Shown: positions 8,836 through 20,582, numbered from the stretch's first letter. The stretch: 64,000 nt of DNA from Actinocatenispora rupis (GCF_016861975.1 NZ_BOMB01000010.1:369167-433166); one strand, 5' to 3'. Notes: generated by a model not told the origin, from the sequence alone. Numbers and translations are program-made.

Positions 8836-10064
8836 ACGTACCCCCGTGGTTCGGCTGCCGGCAGGCGCGACAGTCCCTCCAGATTGTCCATGGGAATCCT
8901 CGCGTACACGCGGAAGCCCCCGCCGGGGCGGGGTCCGGTGGTGATCTCCCCGCCGTACAGGGCGACGCGCTCGCGCATACCGACCAGGCCGTGCCCGCCG
9001 GTCGCGTCCCCGGACGGGCCGCGGCCGGTGTCGAACACCTCCACCGTCAACGCCGACGGCCCGAACCCCAACCGGACCACCGCGCGCGCCGGACCGGCAT
9101 GCTTCACCGCGTTCGTCAGCGCCTCCTGCACCAGCCGGTACACGGCCAGCCCGATCCCCGCGTCCACCGGGTACGGCTCGCCCTCGACCCGGACGTCGAC
9201 CGGCAGCCCGGCCCGGCGTACCCGGGCGACCAGGTCACCGACGGCGGTCAGGCCGGGTGCCGGGGCCAGGCCCGCCTCGGGCGGCGTCGCCGGCTCGTCG
9301 TCGGTACGCAGCACGTCCAGCAGCCGGCGCAGCTCCCGCAGCGTCGTCCGTCCGGTCGCCTCGATACTGGTCAGCGCCTCGGCCGCGGCGTCTGGGTCGC
9401 GGGTCAGGCTGCGCCGGGCGCCGGTCGCCAGCACCCCCATCACGCTGACGTGGTGCGCGACCACGTCGTGCAGCTCCCGGGCGATCCGCCGGCGCTCCTC
9501 GGCCACCGCCTGCCCCGCCAACGCCTGCTGGTTGCGCTCCGCCTCGACCGCCCGCGCCTCCAACGCCCCCGTGTACGCCCGGCGCGTGCGGTTGAACTGC
9601 CCGGTCACCACGCACACCGCCGCCACCACGACGTCCACCAGGATGACCAGGGTCTGGTCGCGAGGGTCGTGCCCGGCGCGCAGCCACCCCACCACGAACG
9701 CCGGCACCCACAGCGCCGCCGTCGCCGCCAGCGCGGGCGGCAACCGGTGCCGGCTCGCCGCCGTGTACGCCAGCACGACCGCGGTCAGCTCCTGCGTCTG
9801 CCAGAAGTCCGGGTCGATCAGCGCCGCCAGGATCAGCGCCGCGGTCGCGCCGACCGCCGGCCACAGCCACTGTCGCCGGGCCAGCACCGGCAGTACGCCG
9901 AGGACCGCCCACAGCGTCGCCACCCACGGCTCGACCGGCCGGAACCGGGCCGGACCCGCCGCCAGCAGCGCCACGTACGCCAGCAGGATCGCCGCCGCGA
10001 GCACGGCGTCGCCGGCGAGCACGTCCCCGCGCAGCCGCCGGACCATCGCACCGAACGCCGTCAC
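8832..10064 (-). CDS. Sensor histidine kinase, HPK7 (NarX-like) type
   Basis: A 410-residue membrane kinase. Four to five hydrophobic helices fill residues 15-155 with almost no extracytoplasmic loop, so it probably senses the membrane itself or a buried signal. The HisKA_3 dimerisation helix has the phosphoacceptor in ELHDVVAHH (His199). The C-terminal HATPase has its N-box near the LVQEALTNAVKHA segment and G-boxes DTGRG and GHGLVGMRERV. Its partner is the overlapping LuxR-type regulator. GTG 10064 is used as start; ATG at MVRRLRGD, six residues later, is an alternative. Confidence 0.92.
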   Translation of the reverse strand: MTAFGAMVRRLRGDVLAGDAVLAAAILLAYVALLAAGPARFRPVEPWVATLWAVLGVLPVLARRQWLWPAVGATAALILAALIDPDFWQTQELTAVVLAYTAASRHRLPPALAATAALWVPAFVVGWLRAGHDPRDQTLVILVDVVVAAVCVVTGQFNRTRRAYTGALEARAVEAERNQQALAGQAVAEERRRIARELHDVVAHHVSVMGVLATGARRSLTRDPDAAAEALTSIEATGRTTLRELRRLLDVLRTDDEPATPPEAGLAPAPGLTAVGDLVARVRRAGLPVDVRVEGEPYPVDAGIGLAVYRLVQEALTNAVKHAGPARAVVRLGFGPSALTVEVFDTGRGPSGDATGGHGLVGMRERVALYGGEITTGPRPGGGFRVYARIPMDNLEGLSRLPAAEPRGYV

Positions 10065-10100
10065 GTTCCGACCGTATCCAGTACGCCGCGGCGCGGGTCC

Positions 10101-11114
10101 TCACGCAGGCCGATCCTGATCTCCTCCGCGCGGAGGAGACGGCAGCTCCGGGAACGGCGGCGGGGTGCCACCGAACTCCGGGCACCGCGACTGGTGCGCG
10201 CACCAGTCGCACAGCCGGCTGCGCTTCGGTGGGAACTCCGCCGACTGCGTGGCCCGCTCGATCGCCGACCACAACGCCACCACGTTGCGCTCGAACCGGG
10301 CCAGCTCGTCGGCGTCCGGACTGTAGTCGCACGCCTCCCGATCCTTCAGGTACAGCAGGCGAAGCGCGCGCGGTACGACGCCGCGGGTGCGCCACAGCAC
10401 CAGCGCGTAGAACTTCAGCTGGAACAGCGCCTGCGCCTCGAACGCCTCGCGCGGCGCGCCGCCGGTCTTGTAGTCCACCACCCGCAGGTCGCCGGCCGGC
10501 GACACGTCGAGCCGGTCGACGAAGCCGCGCAGCCGCAGCCCCGAGTCGAGTACGACCTCGATCAGGCTCTCCCGCTCGGCCGGCTCCAGCCGCTGCGGGT
10601 CCTCGACCGTGAAGTATCCGTCGACGAGGCCGCGCGCCGACTCCAGCCACCCGCCCAGCTGGTCGGCCGTGTCCCCGGTGAACAGCTCCGCCAGCGCCGG
10701 CTCCGCCTCGGTCAGCCGGGCCCACTCCGGCTCCAGCAACGCCAGCGCCGCCCGCCGGGTGCGCTCCGCGGCCGGCAGCTCGAACAGCTTCTCCAGCACC
10801 GCGTGCACCAGCGTGCCGCGAACCTGGTCGGTGGTCGGCGTCTCCGGCAGCCGGTCGATCGTCCGGAACCGGTAGAGCAGGGGGCAGGTCTTGAAGTCCG
10901 ACGCCCGGGACGGCGACAGCGAACCGCGCACCGCGGCCAGCTCCTCGGCGGTCAGGCTGGTCTCGCGGTGCCGGCGGAGCGGATGGTCGGATCCGCGCCC
11001 GGCCGCGGTGTCGCCGTCCGCGGACCCGGTGGCACCGTCGCTGGCCGCATCGCCGGCGCCGCCGGTGGGCAGGTCGCTCGCGGTCCGTCCGGTGGGGGAG
11101 GTCTCGACCGTCAT
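10101..11114 (-). CDS. RecB-family PD-(D/E)XK nuclease with Fe-S staple
   Basis: A 337-residue protein resembling the nuclease domain of RecB/AddB and Cas4. A 55-residue disordered N-terminal part precedes the domain. Active-site signals are His104 (GTLVHAVLE), Asp200/Asp203 (GFVDRLD), Asp214 and Lys216 (VVDYKTG), plus QxxxY-like QLKFYALVL at about 232-240. Four cysteines (77, 302, 305, 311) fit the C...C-x2-C-x5-C staple that holds a 4Fe-4S cluster in AddB and Cas4. No helicase or Cas gene is nearby. Mycobacteria carry a RecB-like gene next to trmI and the proteasome genes, so this is the conserved neighbourhood; the function is probably DNA repair. Confidence 0.88.
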   Translation of the reverse strand: MTVETSPTGRTASDLPTGGAGDAASDGATGSADGDTAAGRGSDHPLRRHRETSLTAEELAAVRGSLSPSRASDFKTCPLLYRFRTIDRLPETPTTDQVRGTLVHAVLEKLFELPAAERTRRAALALLEPEWARLTEAEPALAELFTGDTADQLGGWLESARGLVDGYFTVEDPQRLEPAERESLIEVVLDSGLRLRGFVDRLDVSPAGDLRVVDYKTGGAPREAFEAQALFQLKFYALVLWRTRGVVPRALRLLYLKDREACDYSPDADELARFERNVVALWSAIERATQSAEFPPKRSRLCDWCAHQSRCPEFGGTPPPFPELPSPPRGGDQDRPA

Positions 11115-11229
11115 GCCCGGAAGCCTAGGGGAGGGGTACGACGCTTCCGCGGCGCCGCGTCCCCCGGGCGCGCCGTACCCGGTACACCGGACGGTGGTCG
11201 CGTGGCGCGGGCGGCGCCGGGCGCTTCAG

Positions 11230-13344
<2,115 letters not shown>

Positions 13345-13517
13345 CCCGCGCGCGCCGCAGCCGCGAGCAGGCCACCGATCCTTCGGATACCGAAGCCGAA
13401 ACATCCGGGTGTGGGGGAATGTCACACCGACGCGCTACCGTACGAGCACCCAGGGTGGACGTGATCTTCACATCAACCCGGGGGCGTCGGGACGAGCCCG
13501 AACCGGGCATCACCGGT

Positions 13518-13523
13518 TAGGGT
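13518..13523 (+). promoter_or_regulatory. Candidate -10 (TAGGGT) for mpa
   Basis: TAGGGT in the AT-richest part of the 215-base gap before mpa. It is about 35 bases before the start, leaving room for the ribosome site GGGGAGG (13546-13552). No clear -35. Confidence 0.35.
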
Positions 13524-13559
13524 TTAAGACGGAAACCTCGAGCCAGGGGAGGTGGGGAC

Positions 13560-15335
13560 GTGGCACGCAGCGAAGATGCCGAGAGCCGCGCCGCGCGCTG
13601 GGAAAAGGAGGCCCACGACCTCTCCACGCAGGTGGCATTCCTGCAGGAGGAGCTGGCCCTGGTCAGGCGGAAGCTGACCGAGAGTCCGCGACAGGTCCGG
13701 ATGTTGGAGGAGCGCCTCGCGGCCGCGCAGGCCCAGGTGCAGCGACTCGGCGACCAGAACGAAAGACTGGTCGCCACGCTCAAGGACGCTCGCGAGCAGA
13801 TCGTCACCCTCAAGGAAGAGATCGACCGACTTGCCCAGCCGCCCAGCGGCTACGGCGTCTTCCTCGGCAGGTACGAGGACGGCACGGTCGACGTGTTCAC
13901 CGGCGGGCGCAAGCTGCGTGTCGCCGTCTCGCCGACCGTCGAGCTCGACGACCTGAGCCGCGGCCAGGAGGTCCTGCTCAACGACGCGCTCAACGTGGTC
14001 GAGGGCCTCGGCTTCGAGCGGGCCGGCGAGGTCGTCATGATCAAGGAGCTGCTGGAGTCCGTCGACGGTGTGGTCGACCGGGCGCTGGTCATCTCGCACG
14101 CCGACGAGGAGCGCGTGGTGCACCTCGCCGAGACGCTGGCGGACCAGCCGCTGCGTGCCGGCGACGCGCTCATGATCGAGCCCCGCAGTGCGTACGCGTT
14201 CGAGCGCATCCCGCGCAGCGAGGTCGAGGAGCTCGTCCTCGAAGAAGTCCCCGACATCAACTACCACGACATCGGTGGTCTCGACTCGCAGATCGAGCTG
14301 ATCCGCGACGCCGTGGAGCTGCCGTTCCTGCATGCCGACCTGTTCCGTGAGCACGAGCTGCGTCCACCGAAGGGCGTCCTGCTGTACGGTCCGCCCGGCT
14401 GCGGCAAGACGCTCATCGCCAAGGCGGTGGCGAACTCGCTGGCCAAGCAGGTCAAGGAGCACCGGGAGGGGGAGAAGGCGCGCAGCTTCTTCCTCAACAT
14501 CAAGGGCCCCGAGCTGCTGAACAAGTACGTGGGGGAGACGGAGCGGCACATCCGCCTGATCTTCCAGCGGGCCCGCGAGAAGGCCGGCGAGGGTGTGCCG
14601 GTCATCGTGTTCTTCGACGAGATGGACTCCATCTTCCGCACCCGCGGTTCCGGGGTCTCCTCCGACGTGGAGAACACGATCGTTCCCCAGCTCCTCAGCG
14701 AGATCGACGGCGTCGAGGGCCTGGAGAACGTCATCGTCATCGGGGCGTCCAACCGCGAGGACATGATCGACCCGGCGATCCTGCGCCCCGGCCGGCTCGA
14801 CGTGAAGATCAAGATCGAGCGGCCGGACGCCGAGTCCGCGAAGGACATCTTCACCAAGTACGTCACGTCCGGTCTGCCGTTGCACCCGGACGACCTCGCC
14901 GAGCACGGTGGCTCGCGCGACGCCTGCATCGCCGCCATGGTGCAGGCCGCCGTCGAGCGGATGTACGCGGAGACGGAGGAGAACCGCTTCCTTGAGGTGA
15001 CGTACGCCAACGGCGACAAGGAAGTCCTGTACTTCAAGGACTTCAACTCCGGCGCGATGATCCAGAACATCGTCGACCGGGCGAAGAAGATGGCCATCAA
15101 GGACTTCCTCAACACCGGTACGAAGGGTCTCCGGCTCACGCACCTGCTCGACGCCACCGTCGACGAGTTCCAGGAGAACGAGGACCTGCCCAACACCACC
15201 AACCCGGACGACTGGGCGCGCATCTCCGGCAAGAAGGGCGAGCGGATCGTGTACATCCGCACGCTCGTCTCCGGCAAGGGCGCCGAGGCCGGTCGTTCGA
15301 TCGACACGGTCAGCAACACCGGCCAGTACCTGTAG
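13560..15335 (+). CDS. mpa: Mycobacterial-type proteasomal ATPase (Mpa/ARC)
   Basis: A 591-residue AAA+ unfoldase that captures pupylated proteins and feeds them into the 20S proteasome. An N-terminal coiled coil (about 1-92) binds Pup, and tandem OB domains follow (about 95-235). The AAA module has Walker A GPPGCGKT (277-284), Walker B VIVFFDE (Asp353, Glu354) and sensor/arginine-finger region [11 protein letters not shown]. The last four residues, GQYL, are the motif that docks into the alpha ring and opens the gate. GTG start with GGGGAGG seven bases upstream. A hairpin terminator follows, so dop probably has its own promoter. Confidence 0.97.
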   Translation: MARSEDAESRAARWEKEAHDLSTQVAFLQEELALVRRKLTESPRQVRMLEERLAAAQAQVQRLGDQNERLVATLKDAREQIVTLKEEIDRLAQPPSGYGVFLGRYEDGTVDVFTGGRKLRVAVSPTVELDDLSRGQEVLLNDALNVVEGLGFERAGEVVMIKELLESVDGVVDRALVISHADEERVVHLAETLADQPLRAGDALMIEPRSAYAFERIPRSEVEELVLEEVPDINYHDIGGLDSQIELIRDAVELPFLHADLFREHELRPPKGVLLYGPPGCGKTLIAKAVANSLAKQVKEHREGEKARSFFLNIKGPELLNKYVGETERHIRLIFQRAREKAGEGVPVIVFFDEMDSIFRTRGSGVSSDVENTIVPQLLSEIDGVEGLENVIVIGASNREDMIDPAILRPGRLDVKIKIERPDAESAKDIFTKYVTSGLPLHPDDLAEHGGSRDACIAAMVQAAVERMYAETEENRFLEVTYANGDKEVLYFKDFNSGAMIQNIVDRAKKMAIKDFLNTGTKGLRLTHLLDATVDEFQENEDLPNTTNPDDWARISGKKGERIVYIRTLVSGKGAEAGRSIDTVSNTGQYL

Positions 15336-15358
15336 CCGCCGGTTTTCGTTCCGCCCGT

Positions 15359-15388
15359 GGGGCGGCCTCCGTACCAGGGGGCCGCCCC
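15359..15388 (+). terminator. Hairpin terminator after mpa
   Basis: A perfect 9-bp stem GGGGCGGCC / GGCCGCCCC with a 12-base loop, 24 bases after the mpa stop. Confidence 0.6.
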
Positions 15389-15502
15389 GCGGCGTGTCGG
15401 GCGGTCCGTGCTTGCGCGGGGCTTTCCGCGGCGTGTCGGGATGGGCGCGCCGAATACCGGTCCGGTGGGGCCGGGCCGGCCGCCCGGCGGGGCGTACCGG
15501 GA

Positions 15503-15508
15503 TAGGCT
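15503..15508 (+). promoter_or_regulatory. Candidate -10 (TAGGCT) for dop
   Basis: TAGGCT lies 65 bases before the dop start and after the mpa terminator. No recognisable -35 hexamer. Confidence 0.35.
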
Positions 15509-15573
15509 CGACCAGAGCACGCCGCACCGATACGGCAGGGCGCACCATCCGGCCAGCGAATCGAGGAAATCCC

Positions 15574-17205
15574 ATGACAGCGGACCCGAGGCGGCGGACC
15601 ACACCGGGGGCGACGGTGGGCGAGCGCCGCACCGAATCGGTACCCACCCGCCCCGATCCGCGGCCCGCCGACGACGGCCGTACCGGGCGCAGTGCCTGGC
15701 GTGTCATGGGCACCGAGGTGGAGTACGGGATCTCCGTGCCGGGGCGGCCGGGTGCCAACCCGATGGTCACCTCGTCCCAGATCGTCAACGCGTACGGGGC
15801 GCGTCCCGAGCTGGATCGCGGTGGACGTACCCGGTGGGACTACGAGGAGGAGTCGCCGCTGCGCGACGCCCGCGGCTTCACGTACTCCGGCGCGCTGTAC
15901 GACCCGGCCGAGGCGCTCGCCGACGAGGACCTGGGCCTGGCCAACGTGATCCTCACCAACGGCGCCCGGCTGTACGTGGACCACGCCCACCCGGAGTACT
16001 CGACGCCCGAGTGCACGAACCCGCGCGACATCGTGCTGTGGGACAAGGCCGGCGAGCTGGTGATGGCGGAGGCGGCGCGCCGTGCGTCGGCGGTGCCCGG
16101 CGCCCAGCCGATCAACCTGTACAAGAACAACACGGACAACAAGGGCGCCAGCTACGGCACGCACGAGAACTACCTGATGCGCCGGGACACGCCGTTCGCG
16201 GACATCGTCGCGCATCTGACCCCGTTCTTCGTGAGCCGGCAGATCGTGTGCGGCGCCGGCCGGGTCGGCATCGGCCAGGACGGTTCGGGCACCGGCTTCC
16301 AGATCACCCAGCGCGCGGACTTCTTCGAGGTCGAGGTCGGGCTGGAGACCACGCTGAAGCGCCCGATCATCAACACGCGGGACGAACCGCACTCCGACGC
16401 CGACAAGTACCGGCGGCTGCACGTGATCATCGGGGATGCGAACCTGTCCGAGATCGCGACGTACCTGAAGGTCGGGACGACGGCGATCGTGCTGGCGATG
16501 GTCGAGGCGAAGGTGCTGCCGCTGGACCTGGGCATCGCCGACCCGGTCGCCGAGCTGCGCGACGTCAGCCACGACCCGACCCTGACGCACCGGATCCGGC
16601 TGCGCGACGGGCGCCGGATGACCGCGCTGGACCTCCAGTGGGCGTACCTGGAGCGCGCGCGGGCGTACTGCGAGCGCGAGTTCGGCGCCGATCTCGACGA
16701 GATCACCGCCGACGTGTTGGACCGCTGGGAGTCGGTGCTGACGAAGCTCGGCGACGACCCGATGAGCTGCGCCGACCAGCTCGACTGGGTGGCGAAACTG
16801 CGGCTGCTCAACGGATACCGCGAGCGCGAGCACCTGGACTGGTCGTCGCCGAAGCTCGCCCTGGTCGACCTGCAGTACTCGGACGTGCGGCCCGGCAAGG
16901 GGCTGTACCACCGGCTCGTCGCGCGCGGTGCGATGCAGACGCTGTTCACGCCGGAGGAGATCGTGCGCGCCGTCGGCGAGCCGCCCACCGACACCCGGGC
17001 GTACTTCCGGGGCCGGTGCCTGCGCAGCTACCCGGCCGAGGTGGTCGCGGCGAGCTGGGATTCGGTGATCTTCGACGTGGGCCGCGAGTCGCTCGTACGG
17101 GTGCCGATGATGGAGCCGCTGCGCGGTACCCAGCGGCACGTGGGCGCGCTGTTCGACCGGTGCGCCAGCGCCAAGGACCTGCTCGCCGAACTCACCGCCG
17201 ATTAG
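15574..17205 (+). CDS. dop: Depupylase/deamidase of Pup
   Basis: A 543-residue carboxylate-amine-ligase-fold enzyme that removes Pup from substrates and, in species whose Pup ends in Gln, deamidates it. Catalytic Glu48 is in GTEVEYG and Asp in [17 protein letters not shown]. The Dop-type segment between them (about residues 60-100: [19 protein letters not shown]) is longer than in PafA and identifies it as Dop rather than the ligase. ATG 15574 has GAGGA six bases upstream and gives a 44-residue disordered extension. ATG 15706 would start at the usual family N-terminus (499 residues). Pup here already ends in Glu, so only the depupylase activity should be needed. Confidence 0.95.
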   Translation: MTADPRRRTTPGATVGERRTESVPTRPDPRPADDGRTGRSAWRVMGTEVEYGISVPGRPGANPMVTSSQIVNAYGARPELDRGGRTRWDYEEESPLRDARGFTYSGALYDPAEALADEDLGLANVILTNGARLYVDHAHPEYSTPECTNPRDIVLWDKAGELVMAEAARRASAVPGAQPINLYKNNTDNKGASYGTHENYLMRRDTPFADIVAHLTPFFVSRQIVCGAGRVGIGQDGSGTGFQITQRADFFEVEVGLETTLKRPIINTRDEPHSDADKYRRLHVIIGDANLSEIATYLKVGTTAIVLAMVEAKVLPLDLGIADPVAELRDVSHDPTLTHRIRLRDGRRMTALDLQWAYLERARAYCEREFGADLDEITADVLDRWESVLTKLGDDPMSCADQLDWVAKLRLLNGYREREHLDWSSPKLALVDLQYSDVRPGKGLYHRLVARGAMQTLFTPEEIVRAVGEPPTDTRAYFRGRCLRSYPAEVVAASWDSVIFDVGRESLVRVPMMEPLRGTQRHVGALFDRCASAKDLLAELTAD

Positions 17206-17251
17206 GCGCGCGAAGTCCGTTTTCCCGACGCGTTCCGCGCGATCATCGAGG

Positions 17252-17296
17252 TAAGTTTCAAGCAACCGTCCGGTCCGGTCGCCCAGGCCGGACCGG
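17252..17296 (+). promoter_or_regulatory. Candidate promoter and hairpin upstream of pup
   Basis: TAAGTT at 17252-17257 resembles the rrn-type -10 elements at the end of the window. A perfect 9-bp stem (CCGGTCCGG / CCGGACCGG, 17270-17278 and 17288-17296) follows, 34 bases before the pup start. It may be an mRNA leader hairpin or a terminator between dop and pup. Confidence 0.35.
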
Positions 17297-17330
17297 TGCG
17301 TGTGTGGGTTGCCAGCGAGGGGAGAGACCG

Positions 17331-17543
17331 ATGGCCACGCGAGACACCGGCGGGCAGTCCCAGTCCAACCGCAGCCGTCAGGACGAGGACGTCGACGACG
17401 CCCCTGCCGTCGACCCGGAGGCCGCCGAGCGCCAGGAGAAGCTCACCGAGGACGTCGACGACCTCCTCGACGAGATCGACGGTGTCCTTGAGGAGAACGC
17501 CGAGGAGTTCGTCAAGGGCTATGTCCAGAAGGGCGGCGAATAG
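17331..17543 (+). CDS. pup: Prokaryotic ubiquitin-like protein Pup
   Basis: A 70-residue, very acidic, intrinsically disordered modifier joined through its C-terminal Glu to lysines of target proteins by PafA, marking them for Mpa and the proteasome. The N-terminal half is Ser/Gln/Asp-rich. The C-terminal half (EKLTEDVDDLLDEIDGVLEE) is the helix that binds the Mpa coiled coil, and the tail reads YVQKGGE. The terminal Glu is encoded directly; mycobacterial Pup ends in Gln and needs deamidation. GGGGAGAG precedes the ATG. Confidence 0.97.
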   Translation: MATRDTGGQSQSNRSRQDEDVDDAPAVDPEAAERQEKLTEDVDDLLDEIDGVLEENAEEFVKGYVQKGGE

Positions 17544-17619
17544 GGCTCGCGCCCTGGTCCGTCGGGTCGGGTCCGCGTCGCCCGCGGTGCACCGTGCCGG
17601 TCGGGCGAGCGTACCCGGC

Positions 17620-17759
17620 GGGCACGCGTACCGCGATCATGGGCGTGGTCTGCGTCCGTGGCATCCTGTGCTTCGACTGCAACGGCGGGCTCGGGCACTT
17701 CCTCCGACAACGTCGGATGTTTGACGATGGCGATCACCTACCTGAGAGGAACCACTTAA
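17620..17759 (+). pseudogene. Decayed endonuclease VII-family gene between pup and prcB
   Basis: Three reading frames in succession match the C-terminal half of recombination endonuclease VII-like HNH proteins. YRDHGRG (17629-17649) corresponds to the family's DHDHxTG. VRGILCFDCNGGLGHF (17654-17701) is the zinc Cys-x2-Cys core. SDNVGCLTMAITYLRGTT with a TAA stop (17703-17759) is the last helix. Each junction needs one surplus base (near 17650 and 17702). The N-terminal half with the first cysteine pair is absent: only about 75 bases separate the pup stop from the match. The stop touches the prcB start, as in an intact operon. I recall intact endonuclease VII-domain genes at this position in other actinobacteria. 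Sequencing error alone cannot explain the missing half. Confidence 0.72.
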
Positions 17760-18593
17760 GTGGGTCGAGATCTCCCCGGGCGTCTGCCGGTCGAGTTCGC
17801 CTACACGGGCGGCTCGTCGTTCACCGACTACCTGCGCGCGGCCGCGCCCGAGATGCTGCCGGGCCGCCGGCCGCTGCCGCCGGGCGCGCTCGGTGACGTG
17901 GCCCCGCACGGTACGACGATCATCGCGATGAGCTACGCGGGCGGTGTGCTGCTGGCCGGTGACCGGCGCGCGACGATGGGCAACCTGATCGCGCAGCGGG
18001 ACATGGAGAAGGTGTTCCCCGCGGACACGTACTCGGTGATCGGCATCGCCGGCACGGCCGGGATCGGTCTTGAGCTGGTGCGGCTGTTCCGGGTGGAGCT
18101 GGAGCACTACGAGAAGATCGAGGGCACGTCGCTGTCGCTGCCGGCGAAGGCGAACCGGTTGGCCGCGATGGTGCGCGACAACCTCGGCGCCGCGATCCAG
18201 GGTCTTGCCGTGGTGCCGATCTTCGCCGGGTACGATCCGGCCGCTCCGGACCCGGCGACCGCAGGCCGGCTCTACTCGTACGACGTGACGGGTGGGCCGT
18301 ACGAGGAGCAGGACTTCCAGGCGGTCGGCTCGGGTTCGCTGTTCGCGAAGTCGGCGCTGAAGAAGCGGTACCGGCGCGACGTGGACGAGGCGGGCGCGGT
18401 GCGCCTGGCCGTCTCCGCGCTGTACGACGCGGCCGAGGACGACACCGCGACCGGCGGGCCGGACCTGGCCCGGGGCATCTTCCCGATCGTGTCGGTGGTG
18501 GACGCCGACGGCTTCCGTCAGCTGCCGGAGGACGAGGTGGCCGCGGTGGTGCGGTCGATCGTGGACGAGCGGCTCGACCAGCCCGGCGGCTGA
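17760..18593 (+). CDS. prcB: 20S proteasome beta subunit
   Basis: A 277-residue precursor of the catalytic subunit. A 51-residue propeptide ends at His-Gly, and autocleavage exposes Thr52 (TTIIAMSY) as the N-terminal nucleophile. Asp68 and Lys84 correspond to mature Asp17 and Lys33 of the catalytic site. Seven beta subunits form each inner ring of the core. The GTG start lies directly after the stop of the endonuclease VII remnant, with AGAGGA nine bases upstream. prcA follows after 96 bases. Confidence 0.97.
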   Translation: MGRDLPGRLPVEFAYTGGSSFTDYLRAAAPEMLPGRRPLPPGALGDVAPHGTTIIAMSYAGGVLLAGDRRATMGNLIAQRDMEKVFPADTYSVIGIAGTAGIGLELVRLFRVELEHYEKIEGTSLSLPAKANRLAAMVRDNLGAAIQGLAVVPIFAGYDPAAPDPATAGRLYSYDVTGGPYEEQDFQAVGSGSLFAKSALKKRYRRDVDEAGAVRLAVSALYDAAEDDTATGGPDLARGIFPIVSVVDADGFRQLPEDEVAAVVRSIVDERLDQPGG

Positions 18594-18689
18594 GCGGGGC
18601 GTCGAAGCAGTGTTGGAGTCCGTGGAGCGTGGCGGCCGTCCGGACCGGGCGGCCGAGGATCGCAACGAGAGAACCGGAGAGCCGCAGCC

Positions 18690-19499
18690 GTGACGATGCC
18701 GTTCTACGCCTCGCCCGAGCAGTTGATGCGCGACAAGTCGGAGTACGCGCGGAAGGGCATCGCGCGGGGCCGCAGCGTGGTGGTCATGACGTACGCCGAC
18801 GGGGTGTTGTTCGTCGCGGAGAACGTCTCGACCGCGCTGCACAAGGTGGCCGAGATCTACGACCGGATCGGGTTCGCCGCGGTCGGTCGGTACAACGAGT
18901 TCGAGAACCTGCGCAAGGCCGGCGTGCGGTACGCCGACGTGCAGGGGTACGCGAACAACCGGACCGACGTGCGCGGTCTGGGCCTGGCGAACGTGTACGC
19001 GCAGGCGCTGGGCACGCTGTTCACCGAGCAGCCGAAGCCGTTCGAGGTGGAGGTGTGCGTCGCCGAGGTCGGCGACAGCCCGGCGCACGACCAGCTCTAC
19101 CGCCTGACGTACGACGGGTCGGTGGGTGACGAGCCGGGGTACGTCGCGATGGGCGGCCAGGCGGAGGCGATCTCCGCGGTGGTCAAGGAGCGGCACCGGG
19201 ACGACCTGACGCTGGCCGACGCGCTGCGGCTGGCCGTGGACGCGTTGAGCGGTACGGGTGCCGAGCGCCGCGAGCTGACCGCCGCGCAACTGGAGGTCGC
19301 CGTACTGGACCGGCGGCGGTCGGGGCGGACGTTCCGGCGGATCGTCGGCGCGGCGCTGTCGGACCTGCTGGCGACGGCCGCACCGGCGGAGCCGGCCACA
19401 CCGGCCACGCCGAAGGACGCGCCGGCCGAGCCGAAGGAGGAGCCGGCCGCGGAGGGGAAGGAAACCCCGGCGGACGGCGACGACGAGGGCACCGAGTAG
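18690..19499 (+). CDS. prcA: 20S proteasome alpha subunit
   Basis: A 269-residue outer-ring subunit that forms the gate and docks Mpa. The N-terminal gating segment [27 protein letters not shown] and [11 protein letters not shown] are characteristic, and there is no catalytic Thr. After about residue 228 a Pro/Ala/Glu/Lys-rich disordered tail of 40 residues ends in DDEGTE. The start is GTG 18690 (GGAGA nine bases upstream) or ATG 18696, two residues later. It is followed by a terminator facing the inverted dehydratase gene. Confidence 0.96.
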   Translation: MTMPFYASPEQLMRDKSEYARKGIARGRSVVVMTYADGVLFVAENVSTALHKVAEIYDRIGFAAVGRYNEFENLRKAGVRYADVQGYANNRTDVRGLGLANVYAQALGTLFTEQPKPFEVEVCVAEVGDSPAHDQLYRLTYDGSVGDEPGYVAMGGQAEAISAVVKERHRDDLTLADALRLAVDALSGTGAERRELTAAQLEVAVLDRRRSGRTFRRIVGAALSDLLATAAPAEPATPATPKDAPAEPKEEPAAEGKETPADGDDEGTE

Positions 19500-19516
19500 T
19501 TCTGTCGTCAGGCTCG

Positions 19517-19548
19517 TGGGGCCCGTTCCCGGATGGGGGCGGGCCCCA
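19517..19548. terminator. Bidirectional terminator after prcA
   Basis: A perfect 9-bp stem TGGGGCCCG / CGGGCCCCA with a 14-base loop lies between the convergent prcA and dehydratase genes. Confidence 0.6.
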
Positions 19549-19619
19549 GGCGTGTCTGCACAGGTTGCTTGCCGGCTGCGCCGGGCCCGGCTCGCTCGAC
19601 CGAACCTGCGCAGACCGCC

Positions 19620-20582
19620 CTAGTCGGTGGCGCGGTCGGGATGCGCGCGGTACCAGGCGACGGTCTCGGCCAACCCCTCGTCGAACGCGACGGTCGGGGT
19701 GAAGCCGAGTTCGGTGCGGGCGCGGGTGGTGTCCAGGGCGTACCGCCGGTCGTGGCCCTTGCGGTCGGCGACGGGGGTGACGAGCGCGGGGTCGGCGCCG
19801 GTGAGGCGGACCAGTCGGGCGGCGAGCTCGGCGTTGGTGAGTTCGGTGCCGCCGGCGAGGTGGTACACGCGGCCGGGGCGGCCGTGGCGCAGCGCGAGGT
19901 CGAGGCCGCGGCAGTGGTCGGTGACGTGGAACCAGTCGCGGACGTGGTGGCCGTCGCCGTACAGCGGGGCGGTGCGGCCGGCGAGCAGCCGGGTGGTGAA
20001 CCGCGGGACGATCTTCTCCCCGTGTTGCCGCGGCCCGTACGTGTTGGCGCCGCGGGTGACGGTCACCCGGAGCCCGTGCGTCGCGTGGTACGCGAGGGCG
20101 AGGAGGTCGGCGCCGGCCTTGCTGGCGGAGTACGGCGAGCGCGGGGCGAGCGGCGCGTCCTCGGTCCACGCGCCGTGCGCGAGGCTGCCGTACACCTCGT
20201 CGGTGGAGACGCAGAGGACGCGGCGGATCCGGTGCCGGAGCGCGGCGTCGAGGATCACCTGGGTACCGAGCACGTTGGTGGACACGAACGGTGCGGCGGC
20301 GGCGATGGACCGGTCGACGTGGCTCTCGGCGGCGAGGTGGACGATCGCGTCGTGGCCCGGTACGACCGAGTCGACGAGCGCCTCGTCGCGGACGTCGCCG
20401 TGCACGAACCGCAGCCGGGGCGAGTCGGCGACCGGGTCCAGGTTGTCGCGGCGCCCGGCGTACGTGAGGGCGTCGAGGACGGTGACCAGGGTGTCCGGAT
20501 GGTCGGGGAGTGCCCCGGTGAGCAGCATGCGGACCAGGGTGGATCCGATGAACCCGGCGCCGCCGGTGACCAGGATGCGCAT
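19620..20582 (-). CDS. rfbB: dTDP-glucose 4,6-dehydratase
   Basis: A 320-residue short-chain dehydrogenase-fold enzyme converting dTDP-glucose to dTDP-4-keto-6-deoxyglucose, the entry step to rhamnose and other deoxysugars. It has NAD-binding GGAGFIGS at residues 7-14, AAESHVDRSI, the STDEVYG active-site segment, the SPYSASKA catalytic Tyr/Lys motif, and substrate contacts GANTYGPRQHGEK and PLYGDGHHVRDW. No rfbA, rfbC or rfbD and no sugar or antibiotic cluster is nearby, and the gene is inverted inside the proteasome locus. On the minus strand TAGGCT lies 10 bases before the ATG. Confidence 0.93.
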   Translation of the reverse strand: MRILVTGGAGFIGSTLVRMLLTGALPDHPDTLVTVLDALTYAGRRDNLDPVADSPRLRFVHGDVRDEALVDSVVPGHDAIVHLAAESHVDRSIAAAAPFVSTNVLGTQVILDAALRHRIRRVLCVSTDEVYGSLAHGAWTEDAPLAPRSPYSASKAGADLLALAYHATHGLRVTVTRGANTYGPRQHGEKIVPRFTTRLLAGRTAPLYGDGHHVRDWFHVTDHCRGLDLALRHGRPGRVYHLAGGTELTNAELAARLVRLTGADPALVTPVADRKGHDRRYALDTTRARTELGFTPTVAFDEGLAETVAWYRAHPDRATD

